Shown here piece after piece: positions 36,195 to 47,335 of a stretch of 64,000 bases of DNA (positions are counted from its first letter, which is position 1; each line of letters opens with the position of its first letter). Under the pieces are notes generated by a model that was not told the DNA's origin, did not search any database, and was given only the letters and a program-made list of their open reading frames with translations. The DNA is from Aldehydirespirator sp963667505 (GTDB lineage: Bacteria; Actinomycetota; Acidimicrobiia; Acidimicrobiales; Aldehydirespiratoraceae). Location of the stretch: assembly GCA_963667505.2 (NCBI GenBank), contig OY763490.2:3782001-3846000 (forward strand). Direction: 5' to 3'. The translations under genes were made by a program, and so were the position numbers.

Positions 36195-37244
36195 TCAGAT
36201 GCTGGGAAGGGCCGCGGTGGCGACCAGCTGGTCCGCGGCCATCCGCAGAGCGGCGGTTGCCGGAGTGTCGGGCAACGACGCGAGGGCGGCCTGGGCTTTG
36301 TCGGCCCAGGCTCGGGCTGTGTCGCGGGCCTCGTCCACGCCGGTGGTGGACCGCACCAGTGCTGCGGCCCGGTCGCGTTGGGCGGCGTCGATGTTGCCCC
36401 CCAGGATGGTGCGCAGCTCGGCGCCCGCCGCGCCGTCGGCCAGCGCCCTGATCACCGGGAGCGTGTAGACGCCCTCGGTCATGTCGTTTCCCGCCGGCTT
36501 GCCCAGCTGCGAGTCGGTGGCCACCAGGTCCAGGATGTCGTCGACGATCTGGAAGGCCATGCCGAAGGCGAGCCCGAACTCGCCGAGCGCCTCCGCCAGG
36601 GGACGGGGGAGCCCGGCCACCGCCGCACCGATCCGGCACGAGCCCGACAGCAGGGCCGCGGTCTTGCCCGCGATCGCCTGCTCGTAGCGCGTCTCGCTGC
36701 GGTCGACCTTCCAGGCGTCCTCGAGTTCGATGATCTGACCCTCGCAGAGCTGCGTCAGGGTGGTGGCCAGCAGGCCCGCCACCTCGGCGCCGAGCGACGC
36801 CGCGATCTCCGAGGCTCGGCCCAGCAGGTAGTCGCCGGCCAGGATGGCCCGAAGGTTGCCCCACTGCGCGTTGACGCTGGGAACGGAGCGCCGAGTCTCC
36901 GCTCCGTCCATCACGTCGTCGTGGTAGAGCGATCCGATGTGCACCAGCTCCATGGCGGCCCCGCCCCGCACTGCCGCCTCCGAGGCGCCGGCCGCGGTCT
37001 CGTCGCACACGAGCGACGCCGCGATGCAAAAGCTCGGGCGCACCCGCTTGCCGCCTGCGGCGATCAAGTGACGGGCCAGGCCAGTCACGAAAGCGTCGCT
37101 GGATTCCACGGCGCTGAGCAGCTCCCGCTCGACTCGGTCCAGATCCGCCTCCAGGCATGGCAGCAGCGGCAGAGGGGACGGCGGAGCCACGAACCCGAGG
37201 GTAATGGCCCTGCGAGTGGGCTCTGCACGCGGGCTATGCGGCAC
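36195..37244 (-). CDS. Polyprenyl diphosphate synthase (trans, long-chain)
   Basis: A 349-residue isoprenyl synthase. The first aspartate-rich motif is LVHIGSLYHDDVMD with RR following, the second is FQIVDDILDLVATDSQLGK; GGKRVRP is also present. Such enzymes make the side chain of menaquinone. The GTG at 37244 is the longest start; the conserved region is also compatible with a GTG at 37190 (APPSPLPLLP). It is transcribed divergently from clpC across about 90 bases. Confidence 0.9.
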   Translation of the reverse strand: MPHSPRAEPTRRAITLGFVAPPSPLPLLPCLEADLDRVERELLSAVESSDAFVTGLARHLIAAGGKRVRPSFCIAASLVCDETAAGASEAAVRGGAAMELVHIGSLYHDDVMDGAETRRSVPSVNAQWGNLRAILAGDYLLGRASEIAASLGAEVAGLLATTLTQLCEGQIIELEDAWKVDRSETRYEQAIAGKTAALLSGSCRIGAAVAGLPRPLAEALGEFGLAFGMAFQIVDDILDLVATDSQLGKPAGNDMTEGVYTLPVIRALADGAAGAELRTILGGNIDAAQRDRAAALVRSTTGVDEARDTARAWADKAQAALASLPDTPATAALRMAADQLVATAALPSI

Positions 37245-37333
37245 GCCGGGAAGGTGACCGACGGCACACTCGACTTCACCGGGCCGGGTTACACTGGCGC
37301 GGCCAGACCCCCAGCGGCCAGGAGGCGTGAGCG

Positions 37334-39861
<2,528 letters not shown>

Positions 39862-40026
39862 CCGACGCGTCCCTCTCGGACGGCGCGCCCCGTTTCTCCA
39901 GTGGTCGAGGAGGCGACCGCAGCCTTCGGGGAACGCCCGCGGCAGGGCTCGGACAGGGTTGCGACCGGATTCAGCATCCAGTCTCGGGCGGGTGCGCGGT
40001 TCCGCGCACTCAGGGCGCGCCGCGCC

Positions 40027-41571
40027 GTGTCGGCGTTGCGGTTCCGTGCTCGGATGCTGCTGCTCGCCGGGATGGCCGGACTGTGCCTGACGGCCTGCCG
40101 GGTCGACGCCGCGGTGGAGATCAGGGTCGACGACGTCGGCACGGGCCTGGTGTCAGTGCTGGTGGTCGCCGACGCGGACGCGCTGGCCCGCGTTCCCGAA
40201 CTCGCCTCGGGGCTGCGCCTCGACGACGCACGCGACGCTGGCTGGACCGTCGAGGGCCCGACGCCCCGCGGCGACGGCGGAGTGGAGGTCGGGGCGTGGA
40301 AGCGGTTCGAGTCCGCCTCCCAGCTTCCCGCGGTGCTCGACGAGCTTGCGGGAGCGGGCGTGATCTTCACCGACGTGCGACTGGAACAGTCCCGTTCGTT
40401 CGCCCGCACCGACTACGACTTCGGAGTCTCCGTCAACCCGTCGCCTCCGCTGGCGGCGTTCAGCGACGATGCCGTCGCCGCCATGCTCGACGGCCACTAT
40501 CTCGGACGGCCGATCGACGAACTGGTCGCCGCGGCCTGGCCGTTGGAGGACGCGCTCGAACTTGAGTTCTCGCTGACGCTGCCCGAGTCCGACGAAGGAA
40601 TCGAGGCGTCCCCGGGCACTTGGGACGGAAAGATCCTGGTGGAAGTCGGAGGCAACCGGGCCTTCGCTCCAGAGGTGGACGGGTCTACCGCGACGTGGCG
40701 GTTCTCCTACGGAGACCAGCCCGTGCGGGTGGGCGCCTCCACGACGTTGGGGGACGGCGGGCCCACCATTTGGAGGATCGTCGCCGGAGTGGCGGCCGCC
40801 GCGTTCGCGGTGCTTCTGCTGGTCGTGGCGATCATGCGGGTCGTGAACCTCGTTCGCACCCCCCGGGGCCGGGGCCGCCGGGCCACCCGCCGCCGCAAGC
40901 AGCGGGCCGCCATGCGCGAGGCTGAGGCCAGCCGTCCTCGCAAGCGGATGCTGCGGCTGCTGGTCGTGGACGTGCACGGCGTCATCGTGCGGCCCACCGA
41001 CCCGCGGGAGGGGCTGCTGCTTCCGGTGATCCTGCAGGAGAACCCCGACATCGACCCCGACCTGGTGCGCGACCGTCACCGCAAGCTGGTGCTGGGCCGT
41101 CTGACCGCCGAGGAGTTCTGGAGCGACCTCGGGCTCGGACCGATCGGCCGCGAGGTCGAGACCCGCTACCTGTCGTCGTTCAAGCTGGTGCCGGGCCTGC
41201 ATCCGTTCCTCGACCGAGTGAGCGCTAGGAGCCTGCCGGTGGCGGCGGTGGGCAACCAGCCCAAGGAATGGGGGCAGCGGCTGCAGCGCATGGCCGAGCT
41301 CGAGGACTCGGTCTCGTCCTGGCTGGTGAGCGGCGACGTGGGGGCGGTGCTGCCCGAGCCGCCCCTCTTTGAGGCGACCCGCCGAGTGATGTCGGTCGAC
41401 CTCTACGACTGCCTCTACTTGTCGAGTGTGCCCGAGTACCTGGACGCGGCCGCGGAGATGGGCATGGCCACCGGGTACTTCGCGGTCAGCCCGGAGGATG
41501 TGCAGGAGACCGAGCACACCCTGGTGCGCGGCTTCGACGACATCCTCAAGGGCCGCACCGGCGGTGCCTGA
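40027..41571 (+). CDS. LppM-like lipoprotein fused through one TM to a HAD-like domain
   Basis: About 514 residues from the GTG at 40027 (frame open from 39901). A basic start is followed by MLLLAGMAGLCLTAC, a lipobox with Cys at about residue 24. Residues 25-240 resemble the extracellular LppM domain (VDAAVEIRVDDVGTG). A membrane helix IVAGVAAAAFAVLLLVVAIM and an Arg-rich patch follow, then a cytosolic HAD-like domain starting LLVVDVHGVIVRPTD. HAD motif I should be DxDx(T/V); here it is DVHG with the second Asp changed to His, so phosphatase activity is doubtful. The mixture of surface lipoprotein and cytosolic HAD domain is unusual. Confidence 0.72.
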   Translation: MSALRFRARMLLLAGMAGLCLTACRVDAAVEIRVDDVGTGLVSVLVVADADALARVPELASGLRLDDARDAGWTVEGPTPRGDGGVEVGAWKRFESASQLPAVLDELAGAGVIFTDVRLEQSRSFARTDYDFGVSVNPSPPLAAFSDDAVAAMLDGHYLGRPIDELVAAAWPLEDALELEFSLTLPESDEGIEASPGTWDGKILVEVGGNRAFAPEVDGSTATWRFSYGDQPVRVGASTTLGDGGPTIWRIVAGVAAAAFAVLLLVVAIMRVVNLVRTPRGRGRRATRRRKQRAAMREAEASRPRKRMLRLLVVDVHGVIVRPTDPREGLLLPVILQENPDIDPDLVRDRHRKLVLGRLTAEEFWSDLGLGPIGREVETRYLSSFKLVPGLHPFLDRVSARSLPVAAVGNQPKEWGQRLQRMAELEDSVSSWLVSGDVGAVLPEPPLFEATRRVMSVDLYDCLYLSSVPEYLDAAAEMGMATGYFAVSPEDVQETEHTLVRGFDDILKGRTGGA

Positions 41572-41600
41572 ATGCCTATGAGCTGCTGCTAGTGGGCTAC

Positions 41601-41629
41601 TGGTAATTTTACCACATATCTACCGATAT
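41601..41629. promoter_or_regulatory. AT-rich nested palindromes between convergent genes
   Basis: TGGTAA-TT-TTACCA (41601-41614) is followed by ATATC-TACC-GATAT (41616-41629). Both are short perfect inverted repeats in an AT-rich patch between the ends of the LppM-HAD gene and putA. They could help termination of either gene or bind a regulator. No T-run typical of intrinsic terminators is seen. Confidence 0.4.
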
Positions 41630-41717
41630 TTGGTGCCATATACTTCGTCTCCGATGCTAACCGCTCGGAGCGGGGATCGCCTCGGGCGGGCTGGGCCCCG
41701 GCATGACCGCAGCCTGC

Positions 41718-44700
41718 CTAGAGGATGTTGCCGTAGCGGTGGGTTGTGCGGGTGATGGTCTGTTCTTGCAGGCAGTGGAGGAGCTCGATGCGGCCTTGGG
41801 CGGTGACGGGGTTGGCGGCGATGTGGATGCGGGCGTTGTTGGCGGTGATTCGCAGTTCGTGGCTGCAGGTGCCGACCACACGCACGCGCTGGACCTGGAG
41901 CGAGCTGAGGCGGGCGGCGAAGGCGGCGGCGGTCTCGTCGGAGGCGTGCGACTCGACGAGGCGCGTTCCGCAGCGGCGGGCCGCGGCGCGTACGCGGGCG
42001 ATGTCGCGGGGTGCGGCGTCACCCTCGGCCCTGAGCGCCATGCGGGACACGGGCCGGTAGCGGAAGATGTTGGATTCGCAGAACAGTCCGCTGGGGTCGT
42101 GCTCGGTGCCGAACTCGGTGTGCCAGGCGGCCTCATCGCTGGCTCGGGCGGCGTCGAGCCATTCGTCGTCGCTCAGGCCGGTGTCGGCGGGGTGCCAGGT
42201 GCCGAGTTGGGCGACGTAGTTGGGTCCGCCTGCCTTGGTGCCGGGGCCGACGGAGGAGTGCTTCCAGCCGCCGAATGGCTGACGGCGCACGATGGCGCCG
42301 GTGGTGGTCCGGTTGACGTAGGCGTTGCCGACTTCCACCGTCTCGGTCCATCGGTGGATCTCGGCCGGGTCGAGGGTGTGGATGCCGCCGGTGAGGCCGT
42401 AGTCGCCGGAGTTCTGGATGGCGATGGCCTCGTCGAGCGATTCGGCTGGCATGAGGCCCAGCACCGGGCCGAAGCACTCGGTGCGCGCGAACCACGAGCC
42501 GGGGCGCACACCGAGGCGCACCCCGGGCGTCCACGTCAGCTCGTCGAGGCGGCGGGGCTCGACGAGCCACTGCTCGCCGTCGTCGAGGCGGGTCAGGGCC
42601 CGCAGCAGCTTGCCCTCGGGCGGCTTGATCACCGGACCCATGGCGGTGGCCAGGTCGGTGCTGGGTCCGACGTCGAGGCTGGCCACTGCGTCGGTCAACT
42701 GGCGGCGCATCCGCGGCGACGTGTAGGCCTCGCCCACGCATATCGCCAGGCTGGCCGCGGAGCATTTCTGGCCGGAGTGCCCGAACGCGGAGGCCACCAG
42801 GTCGGCGACGGCCAGGTCGATATCGGCGTTGGGCGTGATCACCATGGCGTTCTTGCCCGACGTCTCCGCCACCAGGCGCATCTCGGGCCTCCATGACAGG
42901 AACATCTGCGCGGTGTCGTGGGCACCGGTGAGGATCACCGCGTCCACACTTCGGTGGGTGACCAGATGGCGGCCCGCTTCGTCGTCTGGGGTGCGAATGT
43001 AGGAGACCACTCCCCGGGGCAGTCCAGCAGCCCAGCAGCATTCGGCCACGATCTCCGCGCACTGGGGCGTCTCGGGTGCGGGCTTCAAGATGACAGCGTT
43101 GCCCGCGGCCAGCGCCGCCAGGCTCCCGCCGGAGGAGATGGCCACCGGGAAGTTCCACGGCGGCACTACCAGCACCACCCCGAAGGGCTCGAATCGCGCC
43201 AGTTCCGAGCCGGCCAGATCCAGGGCACGCTCGCCGTACCAGCGGGCGAAGTCGATGGCCTCAGACACCTCGGGGTCGGCCTCGGCGATGGTCTTGCGGC
43301 CCTCGTGCACCATGGCCGCTACTAGGTCGCCGCGCCGGCGCGACAACTCGTCGGCCACGCGCCACAGAAGGTCGCGGCGCTCAGCCGGCGGGCGGGCGGC
43401 CCAGTCGGGCTGCGCCTCGACGGCGGCCCGCACCACCTGATCGACCTCGGCGGTCTGTCGGGTCACCGCGGCGACGGGTCCGCTCCACTCCCGGTTCACG
43501 ATCTCTCGGGCCCACGCCCGGTTCGCGGCCAGCGAAGGATCGGTGTCGGGCTGGTTGAAGAATCCAGCCGCAGGATCGATCGGCTCGGGCTCGCGGCCGC
43601 GGTCCTGCTGGCGGCGCGGGGCATGTCCGACGGAGTGGCGGTCCGCGACCGCGGCGCGGAACTTGGTCGCCTCGGCCTCGAAAGCGGCAGTGCCCGGCCG
43701 CAGGCCGAACAGGTGGTGGATGAAGTTCTCCTCCGACGCGTTCTCCTCCAGCCGTCGGAACAGGTACGCGATGGCCACATCGAAGTCCTCCGGGGCAACC
43801 GCCGGGGTGTACAGCAGCACTCCCTTGCCGTCGGAGCGCAGCGACTCGGCCTGGACGGGGGCCATGCCCTCGAGCATCTCGAACTCCACACGGTCGCCGA
43901 CGCCGCGCCGTCCCGCGAGCAGGTCGGCCCAGGCCACGTCGAAGAGGTTGTGGCTGGCCACACCGATTCGTACCGACGCGGTGCGCTGGGGTTGAAGCAC
44001 CCAGTCGAGGCAGCGCTTGTAGTTGGCGTCAGTCTCGGCCTTGGTCGGATACGGTGCCTGAGGCCAGCCCCGCACGGCTGCCTCCACCCGCTCCATGGCC
44101 AGGTTCGCGCCCTTGACCAGGCGGATCTTGATCGTCCCGGACCGCTGGCCGGCAGCAACCAGGCGGTTGTGCCAGTCCACCAAGTCACGCAGAGCGTCGA
44201 AGCAGTCCGGCAGGTATGCCTGCAGGACGATGCCGGCATCGACGGCCGCGAACTCCGGCTCCTCCAGCACGGCCCGGAACGCCGCGGCGGTCAGCTCCAA
44301 GTCGTGGTATTCCTCCATGTCGAGGTTGATGAACGTCACCGGCGTGCTGGAGGCAGCCGTCTGGAGCAGGGGCCGCAGGGCTTCGACGACCCGCAGCAAC
44401 GACCCGTCGAAGTCCCACGGGTTGAGCTGCGACACAACTGCCGACACCTTCACCGACACGTAGTCCACGTCGGGCTGGGACAGGGTGTCGAGCACCTCTC
44501 GGTGTCGCCTTCGGGCCTCGGCGTCGCCCAGCACGGCTTCGCCCAGCATGTTCACGTTCAGCGAGAAGCCCGCCGCGGAACGCGACTGCAGGTGGGCGGC
44601 CAGCCGCTCGGGCTGCGAATCGACCACAAGGTGGCCCACCAGCGCCCTCATGCGGCGTCGGGCGACCGGCATCACGATCCCGGGAAACGTCGGCCCGAGC

Positions 44701-45029
44701 CGGGCGCCGACACGCAACAGCAGCCGGTCGGCCCGCGACAGGAACGCGGGCAGTTCGGCGTCTGCCACCAGCGAAGCCAGCTGCCGGGCCGACACCGCCG
44801 GATCCTCGGGCCGGATCACCCGATCGACGAACCGCATCGCGAATGCGGTGCCCCGCTTGTCGCCGACCATCTCGCCCAGCCGCCTCGCGGCAGAGCGCTC
44901 CCGCCGTGACTCCGATGTGTCGGCGGCCTGCAGCCAGCGCTCGACCCGCGCCACGGCCTCGTCGACCAGCAGCTCAGAATCCTGCGGGAAGCCGTCCACG
45001 GCCCATCCGCCCCTTCCGCCTGAAGGCAT
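41718..45029 (-). CDS. putA: Bifunctional proline dehydrogenase / P5C dehydrogenase
   Basis: A 1103-residue PutA-type enzyme oxidising proline to glutamate. Residues about 80-460 form the FAD proline dehydrogenase barrel (VSVKVSAVVSQLNPWDF, IKIRLVKGANLAMER, NLFDVAWA). Residues 500-980 form the aldehyde dehydrogenase with VVPPWNFPVAI, LVAETSGKNAMVI (catalytic Glu region) and GQKCSAASLAI (catalytic Cys). There is no DNA-binding N-terminus. ATG at 45029 is chosen; the frame is open upstream into the divergent regulator, which is unlikely to be coding. About 120 C-terminal residues extend past the ALDH fold. Confidence 0.93.
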   Translation of the reverse strand: MPSGGRGGWAVDGFPQDSELLVDEAVARVERWLQAADTSESRRERSAARRLGEMVGDKRGTAFAMRFVDRVIRPEDPAVSARQLASLVADAELPAFLSRADRLLLRVGARLGPTFPGIVMPVARRRMRALVGHLVVDSQPERLAAHLQSRSAAGFSLNVNMLGEAVLGDAEARRRHREVLDTLSQPDVDYVSVKVSAVVSQLNPWDFDGSLLRVVEALRPLLQTAASSTPVTFINLDMEEYHDLELTAAAFRAVLEEPEFAAVDAGIVLQAYLPDCFDALRDLVDWHNRLVAAGQRSGTIKIRLVKGANLAMERVEAAVRGWPQAPYPTKAETDANYKRCLDWVLQPQRTASVRIGVASHNLFDVAWADLLAGRRGVGDRVEFEMLEGMAPVQAESLRSDGKGVLLYTPAVAPEDFDVAIAYLFRRLEENASEENFIHHLFGLRPGTAAFEAEATKFRAAVADRHSVGHAPRRQQDRGREPEPIDPAAGFFNQPDTDPSLAANRAWAREIVNREWSGPVAAVTRQTAEVDQVVRAAVEAQPDWAARPPAERRDLLWRVADELSRRRGDLVAAMVHEGRKTIAEADPEVSEAIDFARWYGERALDLAGSELARFEPFGVVLVVPPWNFPVAISSGGSLAALAAGNAVILKPAPETPQCAEIVAECCWAAGLPRGVVSYIRTPDDEAGRHLVTHRSVDAVILTGAHDTAQMFLSWRPEMRLVAETSGKNAMVITPNADIDLAVADLVASAFGHSGQKCSAASLAICVGEAYTSPRMRRQLTDAVASLDVGPSTDLATAMGPVIKPPEGKLLRALTRLDDGEQWLVEPRRLDELTWTPGVRLGVRPGSWFARTECFGPVLGLMPAESLDEAIAIQNSGDYGLTGGIHTLDPAEIHRWTETVEVGNAYVNRTTTGAIVRRQPFGGWKHSSVGPGTKAGGPNYVAQLGTWHPADTGLSDDEWLDAARASDEAAWHTEFGTEHDPSGLFCESNIFRYRPVSRMALRAEGDAAPRDIARVRAAARRCGTRLVESHASDETAAAFAARLSSLQVQRVRVVGTCSHELRITANNARIHIAANPVTAQGRIELLHCLQEQTITRTTHRYGNIL

Positions 45030-45141
45030 CAGTTCACGTTCCACACCATGATGAACACCGGGCCGGCGCCCGGTCTTGGACGATCCGACGCACCACGGCA
45101 GCCGACGAGACCAACGCCGGCTGCGGGCTACTGTCGCCGAC

Positions 45142-45924
45142 ATGGCCCCCGGTGTCGCCGGCACAGACCCCGGCCCTGAACAGGCTTCAGGCCCGGAGGG
45201 GGTGTTCGAGGCGCAGCCCGAGGTCTTGGAACTGATCGACCTGCTGGTCGACGTGATGTTCTGCATGAAGGACGCCGAGGGCCGTTACCTGGCCGTCAAT
45301 CCCGCATTCGTGAGACGGGCCGGCCGCAAGTCCAAGCGCGACGTGATCGGCCGGCGCGCCGCCGACTTCTTCGCGGCCCCGCTGGCGCTGCGCTACGAGG
45401 AGCAGGACCGCCGGGTCTTCGCCACCGGACGACCCCTGCGGGACGAGCTGGAGCTGATCCGGCGCGAGGACGGTGGGCTGGGCTGGCACGTGACGACCAA
45501 GCTGCCGGTCGCGTCCAGACGCGACTCGGGACAGATCTGCGGCCTGGTCAGCATCAGCCGCGATCTGCGCACCCCTGGCTCGGACGAGGTGGCGGTCCGG
45601 GCTTTGCAGCGGGCGGTCGAGCATGTGCGAGAGAACCTCGCCGCGACGATCCGGGTGGCCGGCGTGGCCGCCGCCGCCGGCCTGTCGCCGTCCCAGCTGG
45701 AGCGCCGGATGCGCAAGGCGTTCGGCCTGTCGGCCATGCAGTACGTGTTCAGGGCTCGGGTCGAGCGGGCCGCCGAACTGCTCGCCGACACCGAGCTGCC
45801 CCTGGCCGAAGTAGCCGTTTTGTCGGGCTTCTACGACCAAGCCGACCTCACCAACCGGTTCGCCCGCCTCACAGGCGAGACCCCGGCCCAGTTCCGAGCC
45901 CACCAGCGCAAGATCGCGCCCTGA
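45142..45924 (+). CDS. PAS-AraC transcriptional regulator, divergent to putA
   Basis: A 260-residue regulator. Residues 25-130 are a PAS-type sensor (LVDVMFCMKDAEGRYLAVNP, VIGRRAADFF, GLVSISRDLRTP). Residues 160-258 are an AraC-type HTH pair (IRVAGVAAAAGLSPSQLERR, PLAEVAVLSGFYDQADLTNR, FARLTGETPAQFR). It starts 112 bases from putA on the opposite strand, so control of proline use is likely. The PAS ligand cannot be told. Confidence 0.88.
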   Translation: MAPGVAGTDPGPEQASGPEGVFEAQPEVLELIDLLVDVMFCMKDAEGRYLAVNPAFVRRAGRKSKRDVIGRRAADFFAAPLALRYEEQDRRVFATGRPLRDELELIRREDGGLGWHVTTKLPVASRRDSGQICGLVSISRDLRTPGSDEVAVRALQRAVEHVRENLAATIRVAGVAAAAGLSPSQLERRMRKAFGLSAMQYVFRARVERAAELLADTELPLAEVAVLSGFYDQADLTNRFARLTGETPAQFRAHQRKIAP

Positions 45925-46009
45925 CGCCGACGCGGGCCCCGCACGACGCCGCGGGGGCACGACGCGTCAGGCTCCTTACCGGTCGCTCGGGTCCAGCCCA
46001 CTCGAGGCG

Positions 46010-46160
46010 CTAGAAGATCGCGGGACCAACTATCCACAGCACGGCCGCGTCGGTCTCGCTCGTCACCTCGAACGTATGCTCCTCGTGCGAGCCGTTGCAG
46101 GGTCAGGCCACGCATCGCCCGGAGCTCGGCAAGGTTGCGCCCGACTGCCTGATCGCCCGA
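46010..46160 (-). pseudogene. Internally deleted copy of an XRE-cupin regulator gene
   Basis: This stretch contains, on the minus strand, the first part of an XRE regulator (AVGRNLAELRAMRGLTLQ) joined directly to the C-terminus of the same kind of protein (EEHTFEVTSETDAAVLWIV...F, with stop at 46010). Both ends are almost identical to the intact gene at 48554-49126, but the middle of about 430 bases is missing, the junction lying near 46095. It is dead. The 45925-46302 interval holds no other gene. Confidence 0.85.
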
Positions 46161-46302
46161 CGCCAGGACGAGGGGGGCGAAGGTGCGTCGCGGAGTCAGC
46201 GGGCCTGGCGGAGAGCAGCCCCAAGCCAGGCCCATACCGCAGACCGCATGGCGGGCCGGTGGCTGACCGGGGTTCGGCCGGGGGCTCGCTATCGTCGCGT
46301 CG

Positions 46303-47220
46303 ATGGTCGAGCAGGCGACGAGCGAGGGCTTGGACTTGGACAAGCTGGCCCGTCAGGTGCAAGAGACAGCGGGCGGTCTCGGCCTGACGATGGCCGGGTT
46401 CAGGCTGTTGCGGCTGGGCACTCAGATCGTGTGGGGCAGCATCGACAACCAGGTCGTCGCCCGGGTCTCCTACATGATCGACCGGCCGCTGGAGCGCTGG
46501 TCGGCTGAACTGCGGATCGTGGAGTCGCTGGCGCAGAGGGGCGCGCCCTTGCTGACGCCGCTCTGTGACGCCCAGCCGCTGGCCGACGGCCGGGTTGTCA
46601 CGTTCTGGCCGATGTCGGAACCGGTTCCGCATGTGGGGCTCGAGGACGTTGTCGGGCTCGTGTTGCGGTGTCACGCGGTGGAGCTGCCTGCCGGTGTCGA
46701 GCCGTGGGATCCGACGTTGTCGTATCTCACCAGATGGCGGGACCGGGTCCCGCACATCGCCGCGCGAGACGTCCCAGCCGAAGTGAGGGACCTCGTGCGC
46801 GAGCGCCTGCACGAGCGGGTGGAGGCGTTGGCGGCCTGTTGGGCGACGCGGCACCGGGCTCACCGGAGGGTCGTCCTGCACGGAGATCCCTACGCCAGCA
46901 ACGTGGTGCGCCGCGGCGACGGCCGTTTGGCGCTGATCGACTTCGACTTGCTCGCCACCGGCCCGCCGGAGGTCGACCTGTCAGCGGTGCTCATGCAGTA
47001 CAAGCGGTACGACGGCCTGCCGCGGATCATCGAGAGGATCACGGACGCTTACGGCGCGACCGTGGACGAGCAGCTCCTGGGGCACATCGCCGCCGCTGAC
47101 GAGGCCATCTCGAACGTCTGGCTGGCGTGCCTGTGGGGCGTCAACCCCGCTGCCGAGGGGGAACTGCAGCACAGGATCCGAGCGTCGGACGACCCGGACG
47201 CGGTTTGGCAATGGCTATAG
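46303..47220 (+). CDS. APH-family phosphotransferase
   Basis: A 305-residue kinase-like protein of the aminoglycoside phosphotransferase/choline kinase fold. The Brenner motif is RRVVLHGDPYASNVV (HxDxxxxN) near residue 195, and the DFG equivalent is LALIDFDLLATGPPEVDLS. The N-lobe is compact. The family also includes homoserine, choline and macrolide kinases, so the substrate is open. It precedes a Rieske oxygenase gene in the same direction with 115 bases between. Confidence 0.82.
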   Translation: MVEQATSEGLDLDKLARQVQETAGGLGLTMAGFRLLRLGTQIVWGSIDNQVVARVSYMIDRPLERWSAELRIVESLAQRGAPLLTPLCDAQPLADGRVVTFWPMSEPVPHVGLEDVVGLVLRCHAVELPAGVEPWDPTLSYLTRWRDRVPHIAARDVPAEVRDLVRERLHERVEALAACWATRHRAHRRVVLHGDPYASNVVRRGDGRLALIDFDLLATGPPEVDLSAVLMQYKRYDGLPRIIERITDAYGATVDEQLLGHIAAADEAISNVWLACLWGVNPAAEGELQHRIRASDDPDAVWQWL

Positions 47221-47335
47221 CCCCAAGGATCACCACCCGAACCACGACTCCCTCAAAGTCCAAGACAGCAGCCGGGCCGGAGGGGCGGCTGGTGCGCCGA
47301 GGGGGCTTCGGCCGCGCTGACGGCGCGTAGCTACG

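Noticed and set aside
45030..45266. Extended N-terminus of PutA
   Set aside because: It would overlap the divergent AraC regulator, is Ser/Pro-rich and has no likeness to PutA; ATG 45029 is preferred.
45831..46343. A complete minus-strand XRE gene
   Set aside because: Only the first 20 residues of the HTH region match the intact regulator; then the frame is wrong because of the internal deletion.
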